Positions 44,658-53,681 of a stretch of DNA of 64,000 bases are shown one piece after another (positions within the stretch are counted from its first letter, which is position 1; every line of letters begins with the position of its first letter). The stretch covers positions 1-64,000 of the forward strand of contig CAMEWO010000008.1 in assembly GCA_945946665.1 (NCBI GenBank). The letters are read 5' to 3'. Made by a program: the position numbers and the translations under genes. Origin of the DNA: an uncultured Eubacterium sp. GTDB lineage: Bacteria > Bacillota > Clostridia > Lachnospirales > Lachnospiraceae. A model generated the notes under the pieces. The model saw only the letters and a list, made by a program, of their open reading frames with translations, made no database searches and was not told the DNA's origin.

Positions 44658-45359
44658 ATGAGTTTTATCGAATTTAATGATGTAAAAAAGAAATACAGAA
44701 TGGGAGATGTAACAATAGAAGCCCTTTCTGGAGCCAGTTTTAATATCGAAAAGGGTGAGTTTGTGGTGATCGCTGGACCATCTGGAGCTGGTAAAAGCAC
44801 AATTCTAAATCTGCTTGGCGGAATGGATAGTGTATCTTCAGGTGAAATTGTTGTTGATGGGCAGAAAGTCAGTTCATATAACTCAAAAGAACTTACAACA
44901 TACAGACGTTATGATATAGGATTTGTTTTTCAGTTTTATAATCTTGTACAGAATCTCACAGTTAAGGAAAATGTGGAGATGGCTACACAGATTTGTAAAC
45001 ATCCATTAGATATAGAACAGACTATTGAAGCAGTAGGACTTAAAGAGAGAATGAATAATTTCCCTGCACAGCTTTCAGGGGGTGAGCAGCAGCGAGTTGC
45101 AATTGCCAGGGCTCTTGCCAAAAATCCAAAGATTCTTCTGTGTGATGAGCCTACAGGTGCTCTTGATTACCAGACAGGTAAATCTGTTCTTAAATTACTT
45201 CAGAATACCTGTATTAATAATAATGTTACTGTAGTTGTTATTACACATAATCTTGCTCTTACCCCTATGGGAAATAAAGTTATTAGAGTTAAGAATGGTA
45301 CAGTATCAGGTGTGGAGATTAATGAAAATCCTACATCAATAGATCTTATAGAATGGTAA
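44658..45359 (+). CDS. ABC transporter ATP-binding protein (MacB/LolD type)
   Basis: 233 residues. Walker A GPSGAGKS, the Q-loop, signature [15 protein letters not shown], Walker [12 protein letters not shown] and the switch His in VVITHNLAL are present. This subfamily pairs with FtsX/MacB-type permeases for export, lipoprotein handling or antimicrobial-peptide resistance. The ATG at 44658 follows AAAGGATG. The permease gene begins 23 bases after the stop. Confidence 0.95.
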   Translation: MSFIEFNDVKKKYRMGDVTIEALSGASFNIEKGEFVVIAGPSGAGKSTILNLLGGMDSVSSGEIVVDGQKVSSYNSKELTTYRRYDIGFVFQFYNLVQNLTVKENVEMATQICKHPLDIEQTIEAVGLKERMNNFPAQLSGGEQQRVAIARALAKNPKILLCDEPTGALDYQTGKSVLKLLQNTCINNNVTVVVITHNLALTPMGNKVIRVKNGTVSGVEINENPTSIDLIEW

Positions 45360-45382
45360 TAGCTTAAAGGGGAAGGACAGAT

Positions 45383-47971
45383 ATGTTTAAAGACACTTTA
45401 CGTGAAATCAAAAAATCTCTTGGCAGGTTCATATCACTGTTTGCAATATGTTTTATTGGAGTAGCTTTCTTTGCCGGATTAACAGCAAGTTCAGGTGATA
45501 TGAAAAATTCATCTGATTTGTATTATGATGACTATAATTTATGTGACATTGAAGTAATGTCTTCAATAGGATTTACTTCAGAAGATATTAATAAGATTCA
45601 GGAAATTGATGGCATTCAAGGGATATATCCGACGTGTAGAACAGATGCTGTTACCGTTTTTGACGGAGTTCAATCCACATTAAGAATATTGACTGTTCCT
45701 GATGGAAATTATAATCCAAATAACAGTAATTATATTAACCAGTTACGTCTTAAGGAAGGACGACTTCCTGAAAATGATCACGAATGTGTTATAAAATATT
45801 CAGATTTTGCAAGTAATAAAATAAAAATCGGAGATACATTAGTTGTCAATTCAGGAACAGATGATGATATTTGTGATACATTATATAACAATACTTATGA
45901 AGTGGTTGGTATGGTATATTCACCATATTATGTCAGTTATCATCTTGGCTCAAGCAATGTTGGTTCTGGCAAACTTGATTTTGTAATGTACGTATATGAT
46001 TCCTGCTTTTTATCAGATTTATACACAGATGTCTTTATTACAGTTAAAGGAGCAAAAGACCAAAACTGTTATTCTGACAAATATAAAGAAATAATTTCAC
46101 CTGTTACTGACGCTCTTGAATCTATTAGCTTTGAAAGATTAAATATAAGATTAGATGATATTATTGAGGAGCTTGATAGTAATAGAAAGGAATTATCTGA
46201 TAAATATGAACAGTATCCTTTGCCAGCCTTGGAATCGGCTATTAAAGAAATAGATGAGAACAAAGAAGAATTTAATGAAAAAAGAAAGGATTGGGAATGG
46301 TATATTCTGGACAGGGAATCCCAGTACTCATTCATGGATTATAAATCAAGTGCAGATAAGATGAATAATATCGCAATGGTTTTCCCTGTATTTTTTATAC
46401 TTGTAGCCGCATTGTGCTGTCTTACTACAATGACCAGAATGGTTGATGAACAGAGAGAAACCATTGGTACATATAAAGCATTAGGCTATTCCAAGTTAGC
46501 TATTGCCATGAAATATGTTGCATATTCATTGATTGCTTCGCTGACTGGAGGGTTTTTTGGTTGTATTTTTGGATTAAAAGTTTTTCCATATATTATATAT
46601 AACTGTTGGAATATCATATATTATCTTCCTCCAATAAGATATGGAAAGCATATGGTTATATCAATTGTTTCTGTTGTATCTATGACAGGCACAATTGTGT
46701 TAGCAACTATATATTCATGCATTTATGCATTGAGAGAGGTTCCGGCATCTCTTATGAGGCCTAAATCCCCAAAGAACGGAAAGAAAATATTTCTGGAGCA
46801 TATTGGTTTTATATGGAACAGGTTGAATTTTTCTTCAAAGGTCACTGCAAGAAACATCTTAAGGTATAAAAAAAGATTTTTTATGACAGTTGTAGGAGTA
46901 GCAGGAGGATGTGCCCTTATGTATGCAGGCTTTGCAATTAAAGACAGTATTTCTGCACTCATAAAAAAACAGTTTGAAGAAATAATAAAATATGATTTGA
47001 GTATTAATTATGAAACGGATGATGCTAAAAAAGAGGTAATATCAAACCCAAAACTGACCAACAGCATTGTGATTTCAGAGTATACTGGTATGGCTTCTTC
47101 ATCTGATAACAGTGATTCTGACGTATATAAGGAAAAGGACAATGTATATATTGATGTGACTGATGACACAGAGCTATTTATGGATTATATCACTTTAAGA
47201 AAGCGCAATACAAAGATAGTATACCAACTGGATAATGAAGGCGTTTGTGTTACAGAAAAACTTGCTAAAGATCTTGGATTAAAGGAAGGAAATATAATAT
47301 ATATTCAGGGAAAAGATCTTACAGTAAAAGGTTTCAAAATCTCGCATATTGTAGAAATGTACTCTAATAGTTATATATATATGACATCAGGGCTGTACAG
47401 CCAGGTTTTTGGTTCAGACCCTGAGTATAATACAATTTATGCAATGGTTAATAATGTGGATAATGAAACTGAAAAAAATCTTGGAAGAGAAATAATGGAT
47501 ATTGATGGAGTTAAAGGAACGATTTTTCAGATTTCCAATGTGTCAACATTTCTTGATATGATATCAACAATGAATCTTGTAACTTATATTCTTGTTATTT
47601 CAGCAGCAGCGTTATCATTTGTTGTATTATATAATCTTACTAATGTAAATGTCTCAGAAAGAATAAGAGAAATAGCTACAATCAAGGTCCTTGGGTTTTA
47701 TGATAATGAAGTTGCATCCTATGTATATCGTGAAAATATTATAATATCAGTTATTGGAGCTTTTGCTGGATTGTTCTTAGGTATGGCACTTCATAATTAT
47801 ATTATGATTACTCTGGAGATGGAAAACATTATGTTTGGTAATGCTGTACGTCCAGTTTCTTTTGTGTTGTCTTTTTTAATAACGGTTGCATTCAGCCTTT
47901 TTGTTAATATTACTATGTACGGCAAATTAAAAAGAATACCAATGGTCGAATCCTTAAAGGCAGTTGAGTAA
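45383..47971 (+). CDS. ABC transporter permease, FtsX/MacB family (eight-span type)
   Basis: 862 residues. An N-terminal membrane span (about 15-35) is followed by a large extracellular MacB-like domain (about 40-300) ending in a Lys/Glu-rich helical stretch. Three spans follow (about 328-445) forming the first FtsX domain with QRETIGTYKALGYSK. A further span, a second extracellular domain and a final three-span FtsX domain (about 725-855) with REIATIKVLGFYDNE complete it. It works with the preceding ATPase. The substrate is unknown. The GGGGAAGG site supports the start. Confidence 0.92.
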   Translation: MFKDTLREIKKSLGRFISLFAICFIGVAFFAGLTASSGDMKNSSDLYYDDYNLCDIEVMSSIGFTSEDINKIQEIDGIQGIYPTCRTDAVTVFDGVQSTLRILTVPDGNYNPNNSNYINQLRLKEGRLPENDHECVIKYSDFASNKIKIGDTLVVNSGTDDDICDTLYNNTYEVVGMVYSPYYVSYHLGSSNVGSGKLDFVMYVYDSCFLSDLYTDVFITVKGAKDQNCYSDKYKEIISPVTDALESISFERLNIRLDDIIEELDSNRKELSDKYEQYPLPALESAIKEIDENKEEFNEKRKDWEWYILDRESQYSFMDYKSSADKMNNIAMVFPVFFILVAALCCLTTMTRMVDEQRETIGTYKALGYSKLAIAMKYVAYSLIASLTGGFFGCIFGLKVFPYIIYNCWNIIYYLPPIRYGKHMVISIVSVVSMTGTIVLATIYSCIYALREVPASLMRPKSPKNGKKIFLEHIGFIWNRLNFSSKVTARNILRYKKRFFMTVVGVAGGCALMYAGFAIKDSISALIKKQFEEIIKYDLSINYETDDAKKEVISNPKLTNSIVISEYTGMASSSDNSDSDVYKEKDNVYIDVTDDTELFMDYITLRKRNTKIVYQLDNEGVCVTEKLAKDLGLKEGNIIYIQGKDLTVKGFKISHIVEMYSNSYIYMTSGLYSQVFGSDPEYNTIYAMVNNVDNETEKNLGREIMDIDGVKGTIFQISNVSTFLDMISTMNLVTYILVISAAALSFVVLYNLTNVNVSERIREIATIKVLGFYDNEVASYVYRENIIISVIGAFAGLFLGMALHNYIMITLEMENIMFGNAVRPVSFVLSFLITVAFSLFVNITMYGKLKRIPMVESLKAVE

Positions 47972-47998
47972 CTAAAACTTTATATTTATATTTATTTT

Positions 47999-48081
47999 AA
48001 GCTTGTTCGTTCTGTACCAGCCACCAAAAGTCAGATTTATAGTCTGACTTTTGTGACGGTACAAAATGAATAAGCTTTTTT
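47999..48081. terminator. 83-base extended hairpin between the ABC permease and spoIIIAA
   Basis: The outer arms AAGCTTGTTCGTT and AATGAATAAGCTT pair over 13 bp (two G-U). A GTACC/GGTAC step follows, then a perfect inner stem AAAAGTCAGA / TCTGACTTTT around TTTATAG. It ends in a T run. It can act as a strong terminator; its two-storey form is unusual. Confidence 0.75.
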
Positions 48082-48110
48082 GCATAAAGGAATATGCTTG
48101 TTCATATATT
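48082..48110 (+). promoter_or_regulatory. putative sigma-E promoter of the spoIIIA operon
   Basis: GCATAAA (48082-48088), 14 bases, CATATATT (48103-48110), 26 bases before the spoIIIAA start. The same 14-base spacing occurs at the spoIIM candidate. spoIIIA is sigma-E dependent in B. subtilis. Confidence 0.5.
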
Positions 48111-48135
48111 GAAAAAAACAAGCAAGGAAAATCAT

Positions 48136-49056
48136 ATGAATAACTATAATGACATTCTTTACATATTTCCTGATAGCATTAAAAACGCTTTAGTAAACAT
48201 ACTCAATCAGACAAAATCAGGCTATATAAGTATTTCAGAAATCAGACTGAGAATTAATCAGAATCCATTTATAATATTAAATGATAGAAGAGAAATAATG
48301 ATTGATAACGTATATGTCACAAGAGAGATTATTAACAGCATTCTTAATACTGCCACGAGATATTCGATGTATGCGTTTCAAGATACAATCAGACAGGGTT
48401 TTATCTCATTAAGAGGCGGTCATAGACTTGGTGTACTGGGGCAGGCCGTAGTTAATAAAGGTATAATGACAGGGCAAAAGAATATTTCTTATTTAAATTT
48501 AAGGGTATCCCATGAACATATTGGGTGCTCAAATCCTGTTATGGATTTTATTAATACACGATCTAATGTTTTAATAATATCTCCACCGGGATGTGGAAAA
48601 ACAACAATGCTTAGAGACATTGTAAGAAACTATTCCTATGGATTTCGATGTTCACCGTTGAAAGTAACCATAATAGATGAAAGAGGAGAAATAGCAGCAT
48701 GTGTAGATGGAATTCCCCAGAATGATATTGGACCAAGAACAGATGTGTGCAACATGGGCAATAAAAAAGAAGGAGTATTTGCTGCTTTACGATCAATGTC
48801 TCCCGATCTGATTGTTATGGATGAAATAGGCGGAGATGATGATGTGGAAGCAGTTAAGAAAGCCGTATATCTTGGTGTAAGAGTTATTGCCACTGTACAT
48901 GGCTATTCTTTAAAGGACTGTTATTTAAGAAGTGATTTAGGACAAATAATAAATAATAATGGTTTTAATAAAATAATTGTTCTTTCAAATAAGAACGGAG
49001 CTGGAACTGTGGAAGATATGATTGATTTGGAGGAAAAAAGTGATTGTGTATATTAA
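48136..49056 (+). CDS. spoIIIAA: stage III sporulation protein AA (secretion-type ATPase)
   Basis: 306 residues, normal for the family. A cytoplasmic ATPase of the mother-cell side of the SpoIIIA-SpoIIQ channel, related to type II/IV secretion ATPases. Walker A SPPGCGKTTMLRDIVR, Walker B-like DLIVMDEIGGDDD and the ERGEIAACVDG block are intact. The ATG at 48136 follows AAGGAAA; the upstream ATG at 48094 sits too close to its own site. It overlaps spoIIIAB by 17 bases. Confidence 0.97.
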   Translation: MNNYNDILYIFPDSIKNALVNILNQTKSGYISISEIRLRINQNPFIILNDRREIMIDNVYVTREIINSILNTATRYSMYAFQDTIRQGFISLRGGHRLGVLGQAVVNKGIMTGQKNISYLNLRVSHEHIGCSNPVMDFINTRSNVLIISPPGCGKTTMLRDIVRNYSYGFRCSPLKVTIIDERGEIAACVDGIPQNDIGPRTDVCNMGNKKEGVFAALRSMSPDLIVMDEIGGDDDVEAVKKAVYLGVRVIATVHGYSLKDCYLRSDLGQIINNNGFNKIIVLSNKNGAGTVEDMIDLEEKSDCVY

Positions 49057-49567
49057 AGTAATTGGTGGAGGAATGGTTATAATTTCATCTATATTACTTT
49101 CAGCCGTTCTTTGTAACAGTGAAGCTGCAAAATTATCTGTTCTTAATGGGTTAGTTAATGTCTTCAGCCAGATTTCAGGTGATATAAGACTTGGTTTCTC
49201 AAATCTTCCCGCTGCATTTAAGAATGTATATGAGCATTCTGAAAATGAGTTGGTAATTAATCTTTTTAAAGCACTATGTGATGATTTAGATGATAAAGAA
49301 AATGATAATTTTTCAACAGTGTTTAATAAAAATATTGATAAATTCATGAAAAATGTACTCCAGGAGAAAGATTGTGAACTAATTAAAGAATTTGGTTTAT
49401 TGCCAGTTCATCTGGATGCAATAATGCAGATTAATTACATAGATGAACTTGTATTAAAAATCCGGAGAAAAATTGATGAGTATTCAAAATTATCAGCTGT
49501 AAAATGCCGTATGTATAGAACACTATGTCTATGCGGAGGACTTATGATTGTAATAATTCTAATATAA
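49040..49567 (+). CDS. spoIIIAB: stage III sporulation protein AB
   Basis: 175 residues. The family resembles type II secretion GspF: an N-terminal hydrophobic segment, two short helical bundles, and a C-terminal span (LCLCGGLMIVIILI). Conserved bits are FGLLPVHLDAIMQ near 125 and YRTLCLCGG. It starts at GTG 49040, six bases behind GGAGG and inside spoIIIAA, so translation is coupled. Confidence 0.9.
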   Translation: MIVYIKVIGGGMVIISSILLSAVLCNSEAAKLSVLNGLVNVFSQISGDIRLGFSNLPAAFKNVYEHSENELVINLFKALCDDLDDKENDNFSTVFNKNIDKFMKNVLQEKDCELIKEFGLLPVHLDAIMQINYIDELVLKIRRKIDEYSKLSAVKCRMYRTLCLCGGLMIVIILI

Positions 49568-49593
49568 TAAAATGCTTTGAGTTGAGGATATAT

Positions 49594-49788
49594 ATGGAAA
49601 TAGGAATTATATTTAAAATTGCCGCAGTAGGAATACTGGTATCAATTCTATCACAGGTTTTAAAACACAGTGGCAGGGAGGAACAGGCATTTTTAACAAG
49701 CCTTGCAGGTTTACTTCTTGTATTGTCATGGATTATTCCATACATCATAAATCTGTTCGATTATATGAAAAAATTATTTGATATGTAG
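49594..49788 (+). CDS. spoIIIAC: stage III sporulation protein AC
   Basis: 64 residues, close to the usual 66-68. Two membrane spans with the family pattern IFKIAAVGILVSILSQVLKHSGREEQAFLTSLAG (in two halves, residues 6-39). It is a small inner component of the channel complex. The ATG at 49594 follows GAGGAT. The next gene's ribosome site begins inside its stop. Confidence 0.95.
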   Translation: MEIGIIFKIAAVGILVSILSQVLKHSGREEQAFLTSLAGLLLVLSWIIPYIINLFDYMKKLFDM

Positions 49789-49796
49789 GTGGCAGT

Positions 49797-51221
49797 TTGG
49801 ATTATATTAAAATAATGATGCTTGCAAGTATTGCAGTATTAATCTGTGGATTCCTAAAAAATACTGGTTCATCTTTTCATGTATATGCAGCTGTTTTTAT
49901 ATCTGCCCTGATTATGATGATTGTCTTAGTTAAGCTGTACTCCTTATTGGAAAGTATTAACAGATTTACAGTTTATTTGAAAAACAGTAATGAATATTTA
50001 TCGCTTCTGATTAAAGTAGTATTAATTACATACGTTACCTCTTTTACATCTGATTTATGCCGCGACAGCGGTTACACATCTGTAGCTGACCAGATAGAGA
50101 TATTTGGAAAAATAACAATTGCAGCACTTTCTGTCCCCGTAATACTTGAACTTTTGAACCTTACAGTAATTGAAACATTTGGGGAGGAAATAACTGATGG
50201 AATTAATTTTAATGAGGTTGATAATAGTCTTAAACAAGCTGGGTTAGGAGAATTATCATTTGAGGACATTGTGTTAAAAATCATTAATGGAGATTTTTCC
50301 ATTATTGATTTAATTAAAAACATTTTTAGAAATCAGATAAATAACTTTAATAATTATAAATCCATTTTAATTAATATACTGATGCTGGCTTTATTATCTG
50401 GGATTTTCAAAGTAATTTCAATATCCAGTAATGTTAATATGGAAGGCACGGCAAGATTAATTATTGTTATTAATCTTATACTTATTCTTACTAAAATGTT
50501 TTGGGAATGTCTTAAAATAACCCAGAGTACTATTCAGAATTCACTGCTTGTATATGAGTCTATAATGCCTGTTTTCCTTTCCTGTGTTTTCTGTATCACA
50601 GGAAGTATTACATATGCTGCTTATTATCAGATTATCTTAATGGGAGAGGTGATTGTAAATAATGTATTCAATAATTTCCTTCTTACAATGATAAAAGCAG
50701 ATTATTATCTTCATATTACAAACAGACTTTCCATGACTGACAGATTCAGTAAATTATGTGAACTTATTGAGTTAATAGTGAAATGGACATGCAGACTTGT
50801 AATAATCATTTTCACAGGATTAAGCTGTGTTAAAGGACTTATGGCACCTTTGTCAGATTCATTTAAAAAGAAAATGTTTTATAAAACAGCAAAAATTATA
50901 CCTGGTGTAGGAGATTCTATAGAAGCATTGTCCCAGGCTGTTTATGGTTCAGGAATAATAATAAAAAATGGAATAGGAATCAGTGGAATAGTAGTGGTAA
51001 TTGTAATTGCCGCAGCACCGGTTTTACAGTTGCTAATCTATTTTATATTACTAAAAATCACATCAGCTCTTTTACAGCCTTTAGCTGAAAAGACTTTTAT
51101 ACAGGTAATAGAAAGTGTAGCAGTAATTATCGGATTGATGATACTTCTGGTAAGTGTAACCGGTTTTTTATTTATAATACTCATTGCATTAATATGTGGT
51201 TTTACTAACAGTTCTGTGTAG
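49797..51221 (+). CDS. fused stage III sporulation protein AD-AE
   Basis: 474 residues in one uninterrupted frame. Residues 1-127 match SpoIIIAD (four spans; DLCRDSGYTSVADQIEIFGK at 86-105). Residues about 132-474 match SpoIIIAE from its first soluble helices (GELSFEDIVLKIINGDFS) through the conserved TAKIIPGVGDSIEALSQAVY to the C-terminal spans. SpoIIIAD is normally ~130 residues with its own stop, and SpoIIIAE normally begins with a signal peptide; here both stop and signal peptide are gone. TTG start at 49797 behind AGGTGG. Roles: polytopic parts of the mother cell-forespore channel. Fusion is seen directly; its effect is inferred. Confidence 0.9.
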   Translation: MDYIKIMMLASIAVLICGFLKNTGSSFHVYAAVFISALIMMIVLVKLYSLLESINRFTVYLKNSNEYLSLLIKVVLITYVTSFTSDLCRDSGYTSVADQIEIFGKITIAALSVPVILELLNLTVIETFGEEITDGINFNEVDNSLKQAGLGELSFEDIVLKIINGDFSIIDLIKNIFRNQINNFNNYKSILINILMLALLSGIFKVISISSNVNMEGTARLIIVINLILILTKMFWECLKITQSTIQNSLLVYESIMPVFLSCVFCITGSITYAAYYQIILMGEVIVNNVFNNFLLTMIKADYYLHITNRLSMTDRFSKLCELIELIVKWTCRLVIIIFTGLSCVKGLMAPLSDSFKKKMFYKTAKIIPGVGDSIEALSQAVYGSGIIIKNGIGISGIVVVIVIAAAPVLQLLIYFILLKITSALLQPLAEKTFIQVIESVAVIIGLMILLVSVTGFLFIILIALICGFTNSSV

Positions 51222-51235
51222 AAAGGAATAATATC

Positions 51236-51739
51236 TTGTTTGATTCAATTCTTCAGTTTGTTAAAGAAATATTTATAATTGGTATTATTTCAGAAATATT
51301 TACAGCCCTTTCAGACACAAAAAAATATAGAAATCAAATAAGTTTTATAACAGGACTAATGATTACAACAGTATGTTTAAAAGGTGTTCTTAATATAATT
51401 AATATTGATTATTTAAATAATCAATCAAATTATTTTGACCAGATTGAGTTATTCAGTCAGGAACTTGAACTAAAAGAAATTAATAATAATAGCAGTGAGC
51501 CATTATATTTACAGGAATATATCAATGCAAATACAGAATTTATTGAAAAAAAGGCATATGAATATGGCTTTAGTACACTTAATACTATTATTAATATGGA
51601 TGGTTCAGAGATTGATTCTATAGAAGTTGCTGTAACAGGTGAAAATAACATGGACAAATGTATGGAGCTTAAACTTGAACTGTCAGAGTTATATGAGCTT
51701 GATCTTTCACAAATAAAGGTGTATTGGAGGAAAAGGTGA
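51236..51739 (+). CDS. spoIIIAF: stage III sporulation protein AF
   Basis: 167 residues. Two N-terminal membrane spans (about 8-24 and 34-56) are followed by a soluble ring-building-like domain (about 90-167). The opening FVKEIFIIGIISEIFTALSD is typical. A TTG start at 51236 follows AAAGGAATA. The stop overlaps the spoIIIAG start by four bases (GTGA). Confidence 0.9.
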   Translation: MFDSILQFVKEIFIIGIISEIFTALSDTKKYRNQISFITGLMITTVCLKGVLNIINIDYLNNQSNYFDQIELFSQELELKEINNNSSEPLYLQEYINANTEFIEKKAYEYGFSTLNTIINMDGSEIDSIEVAVTGENNMDKCMELKLELSELYELDLSQIKVYWRKR

Positions 51740-52122
51740 ATATATTAGGAAATTTTTTGAATAAAACAGGAAAGGATAAAATATTAATATTACTACTAGT
51801 AGGAATTATATTGCTTGTCATATCAATTCCAACGTCAAAGAAAAGCAGCAGTTCACTTTCATCATCAGGCTATGACAGTATTCTATCTGATTCCGAACAG
51901 TCTGACCTTGAAGGAAAACTTAAAAGATGTCTGTCAAAAGTTGAGGGTGTAGGTGATGTGGATGTAATTGTTACATATGATTCTGGTGGTAAAACGCCTG
52001 AAGGAGTAATTATTGTTGCAAAAGGAGGGGATAACGGAACAGTGGCAACCGAAATTACCAATGCTATTGAAGCTTTGTTAGGGCTTCCTGCTCATAAAAT
52101 TAAAGTTCTTAAAATGATTTGA
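51736..52122 (+). CDS. spoIIIAG: stage III sporulation protein AG, compact form
   Basis: 128 residues versus roughly 200-230 in B. subtilis and many Clostridia. One membrane span (about 17-34), a Ser-rich linker, then a ring-building motif: LKRCLSKVEGVGDVDVIVTY, followed after only a short loop by GVIIVAKGGDN and the helix/strand EALLGLPAHKIKVLKM. The long insertion between these two strands, which forms the beta-triangle barrel in the B. subtilis ring, appears to be missing. GTG start at 51736 behind GGAGG. Confidence 0.9.
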   Translation: MNILGNFLNKTGKDKILILLLVGIILLVISIPTSKKSSSSLSSSGYDSILSDSEQSDLEGKLKRCLSKVEGVGDVDVIVTYDSGGKTPEGVIIVAKGGDNGTVATEITNAIEALLGLPAHKIKVLKMI

Positions 52123-52135
52123 AGGAGTTTTATTC

Positions 52136-52729
52136 ATGAAAAATAAAAGAAATCAGATAATCATTACTGCTCTTGCTATAATGATTGCAATTGCCGGTTA
52201 TATTAATTATACCGGAAGTTTGTCAGATATTATATCTATTAAAGATAAAGACAGTGTAACAGCATCTAATGAAATTGATGATGAATATGTCTCTGGAGAA
52301 ACATTAGATATTACATCAACAGATGAAGATTTAGATGTTCCAGGGGATGGAGAAGTACCTGGTACCGCAATACTTACATCGGCACAGATTTCGAGTGCAA
52401 AATTAAGCAGAGAGCAGATAAGAGCAAAAAACAAAGAAGATTTAATGGAGATTGTTAACAGTCAGGATATATCAGATAGTGCAAAACAGGAGGCTGTTAA
52501 TAAGTTAACAAGTATTACTGATGCGTCTGAAAAAGAGGTTGCATGTGAATTGCTGCTTGAAGCAAAAGGGTTTGGGGGTTCTATTGTGTCAATTATTGAT
52601 GGAAAAGCAGATGTAGTAATTAATCTGTCATCAATTACAGATGTCCAGAGAGCACAGATTGAAGATATTGTTAAAAGAAAAACCGGTTTTAGTGCTGACA
52701 AGATTTCAATAAATATTTGCAATAATTGA
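52136..52729 (+). CDS. spoIIIAH: stage III sporulation protein AH
   Basis: 197 residues. An N-terminal membrane span (about 8-25), an acidic Ser/Asp-rich linker, then the YscJ/FliF-like ring domain from about 85 (SREQIRAKNKEDLMEIV) to the C-terminus. In B. subtilis this domain binds SpoIIQ from the forespore across the intermembrane space. The GAAGGAG site precedes the ATG. It is the last spoIIIA gene here. Confidence 0.93.
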   Translation: MKNKRNQIIITALAIMIAIAGYINYTGSLSDIISIKDKDSVTASNEIDDEYVSGETLDITSTDEDLDVPGDGEVPGTAILTSAQISSAKLSREQIRAKNKEDLMEIVNSQDISDSAKQEAVNKLTSITDASEKEVACELLLEAKGFGGSIVSIIDGKADVVINLSSITDVQRAQIEDIVKRKTGFSADKISINICNN

Positions 52730-52773
52730 TAAGATTTATTATAATATACAAAAAACTATTGGAGGGTTCTTAA

Positions 52774-53163
52774 ATGACTAAGGATTTTGAGGAAAATAGT
52801 AATAATTATAATATTCACGAAAGCATTAATATCGGAGAGGTTCATATATCAGACGAAGTTGTGGCTATAATAGCAGGACTTGCTGCAACAGAGATTGAAG
52901 GGGTTCAGTCTATGGCAGGCAATATTACTAATGAACTGGTAAGCAAGCTTGGTATGAAGAACCTGTCAAAGGGAGTTAAGGTTGCAATTAGTGATGAAAG
53001 TGTTGAAGTGAGTCTTGCCCTTAACATTAAATATGGATATGAGATTCCTGCAGTGTCAAAGAAAGTTCAGGATAAGGTTAAATCAGCCATTGAGACAATG
53101 ACAGGTCTTACAGTTACAGCAGTTAACATAAAGATTGTAAGTTTGAACATTGAAGCAGAATAA
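52774..53163 (+). CDS. Asp23/Gls24 family protein
   Basis: 129 residues. The DUF322 core is clear: GEVHISDEVVAIIAGLAATEIEGV (in parts), VEVSLALNIKYGYEIPAVSKKVQDKVKSAIE and VTAVNIKIVSL. Family members are small envelope-stress or membrane-associated proteins; in Clostridia one copy sits between spoIIIAH and nusB, as here. accB/accC genes often found in this gap are absent. A TTGGAGGG site lies upstream, and a strong terminator follows. Confidence 0.93.
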   Translation: MTKDFEENSNNYNIHESINIGEVHISDEVVAIIAGLAATEIEGVQSMAGNITNELVSKLGMKNLSKGVKVAISDESVEVSLALNIKYGYEIPAVSKKVQDKVKSAIETMTGLTVTAVNIKIVSLNIEAE

Positions 53164-53177
53164 TAAGCGTAAACAAG

Positions 53178-53209
53178 ACGCCGGGTTGTTACGCAGCCCG
53201 GCGTTTTTT
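53178..53209 (+). terminator. Rho-independent terminator after the Asp23 gene
   Basis: ACGCCGGG (53178-53185) pairs with CCCGGCGT (53197-53204), then six T in total. It is GC-rich against the AT-rich background. Confidence 0.9.
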
Positions 53210-53244
53210 CCTTGAACACAAAAATATTCGAAATGAGGACAAAT

Positions 53245-53643
53245 ATGACAAGATCAATAATTAGAGAGCATATTTTTAAGATTCTATTTAGAGCTGAATT
53301 TTATAACAAAGAGGAACTTACCCAACAGGCAGAGTATTATGTCAGTGAACTTTCCAATGCTAGAGATAAAGAAATAGAATATATCAAGGATAAAACCCTT
53401 GCTATTATTGATAAACTACCTGAAATTGATGAAATAATTAATGAGAATTCAGATGGATGGCCAACAAACCGTCTTGGAAAAGCAGAACTTACAATCATGA
53501 GACTTGCTGTATATGAAATTAGATTTGATGAAGAAATTCCTAATGGTGTTGCAATCAACGAAGCCGTAGAGCTTTCTAAAAAATATGGTTCTGATAATTC
53601 TTCATCCTTTGTTAATGGTGTGCTTGCAAAGATTATTAAATAA
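53245..53643 (+). CDS. nusB: transcription antitermination factor NusB
   Basis: 132 residues. It binds boxA RNA with NusE (S10) in rRNA antitermination. TRSIIREHIFKILFRAEF opens the helical bundle, and the late LTIMRLAVYEIRF...PNGVAINEAVELSKKYGSDNSSSFVNGVLAKI (in parts) is diagnostic. The ATG at 53245 follows GAGGAC and matches the family start. It is the first gene of the nusB-xseA-xseB-ispA-dxs block. Confidence 0.96.
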   Translation: MTRSIIREHIFKILFRAEFYNKEELTQQAEYYVSELSNARDKEIEYIKDKTLAIIDKLPEIDEIINENSDGWPTNRLGKAELTIMRLAVYEIRFDEEIPNGVAINEAVELSKKYGSDNSSSFVNGVLAKIIK

Positions 53644-53681
53644 TATATTGGGTTTGATAACCACATAACAGAGAGGCTAAT

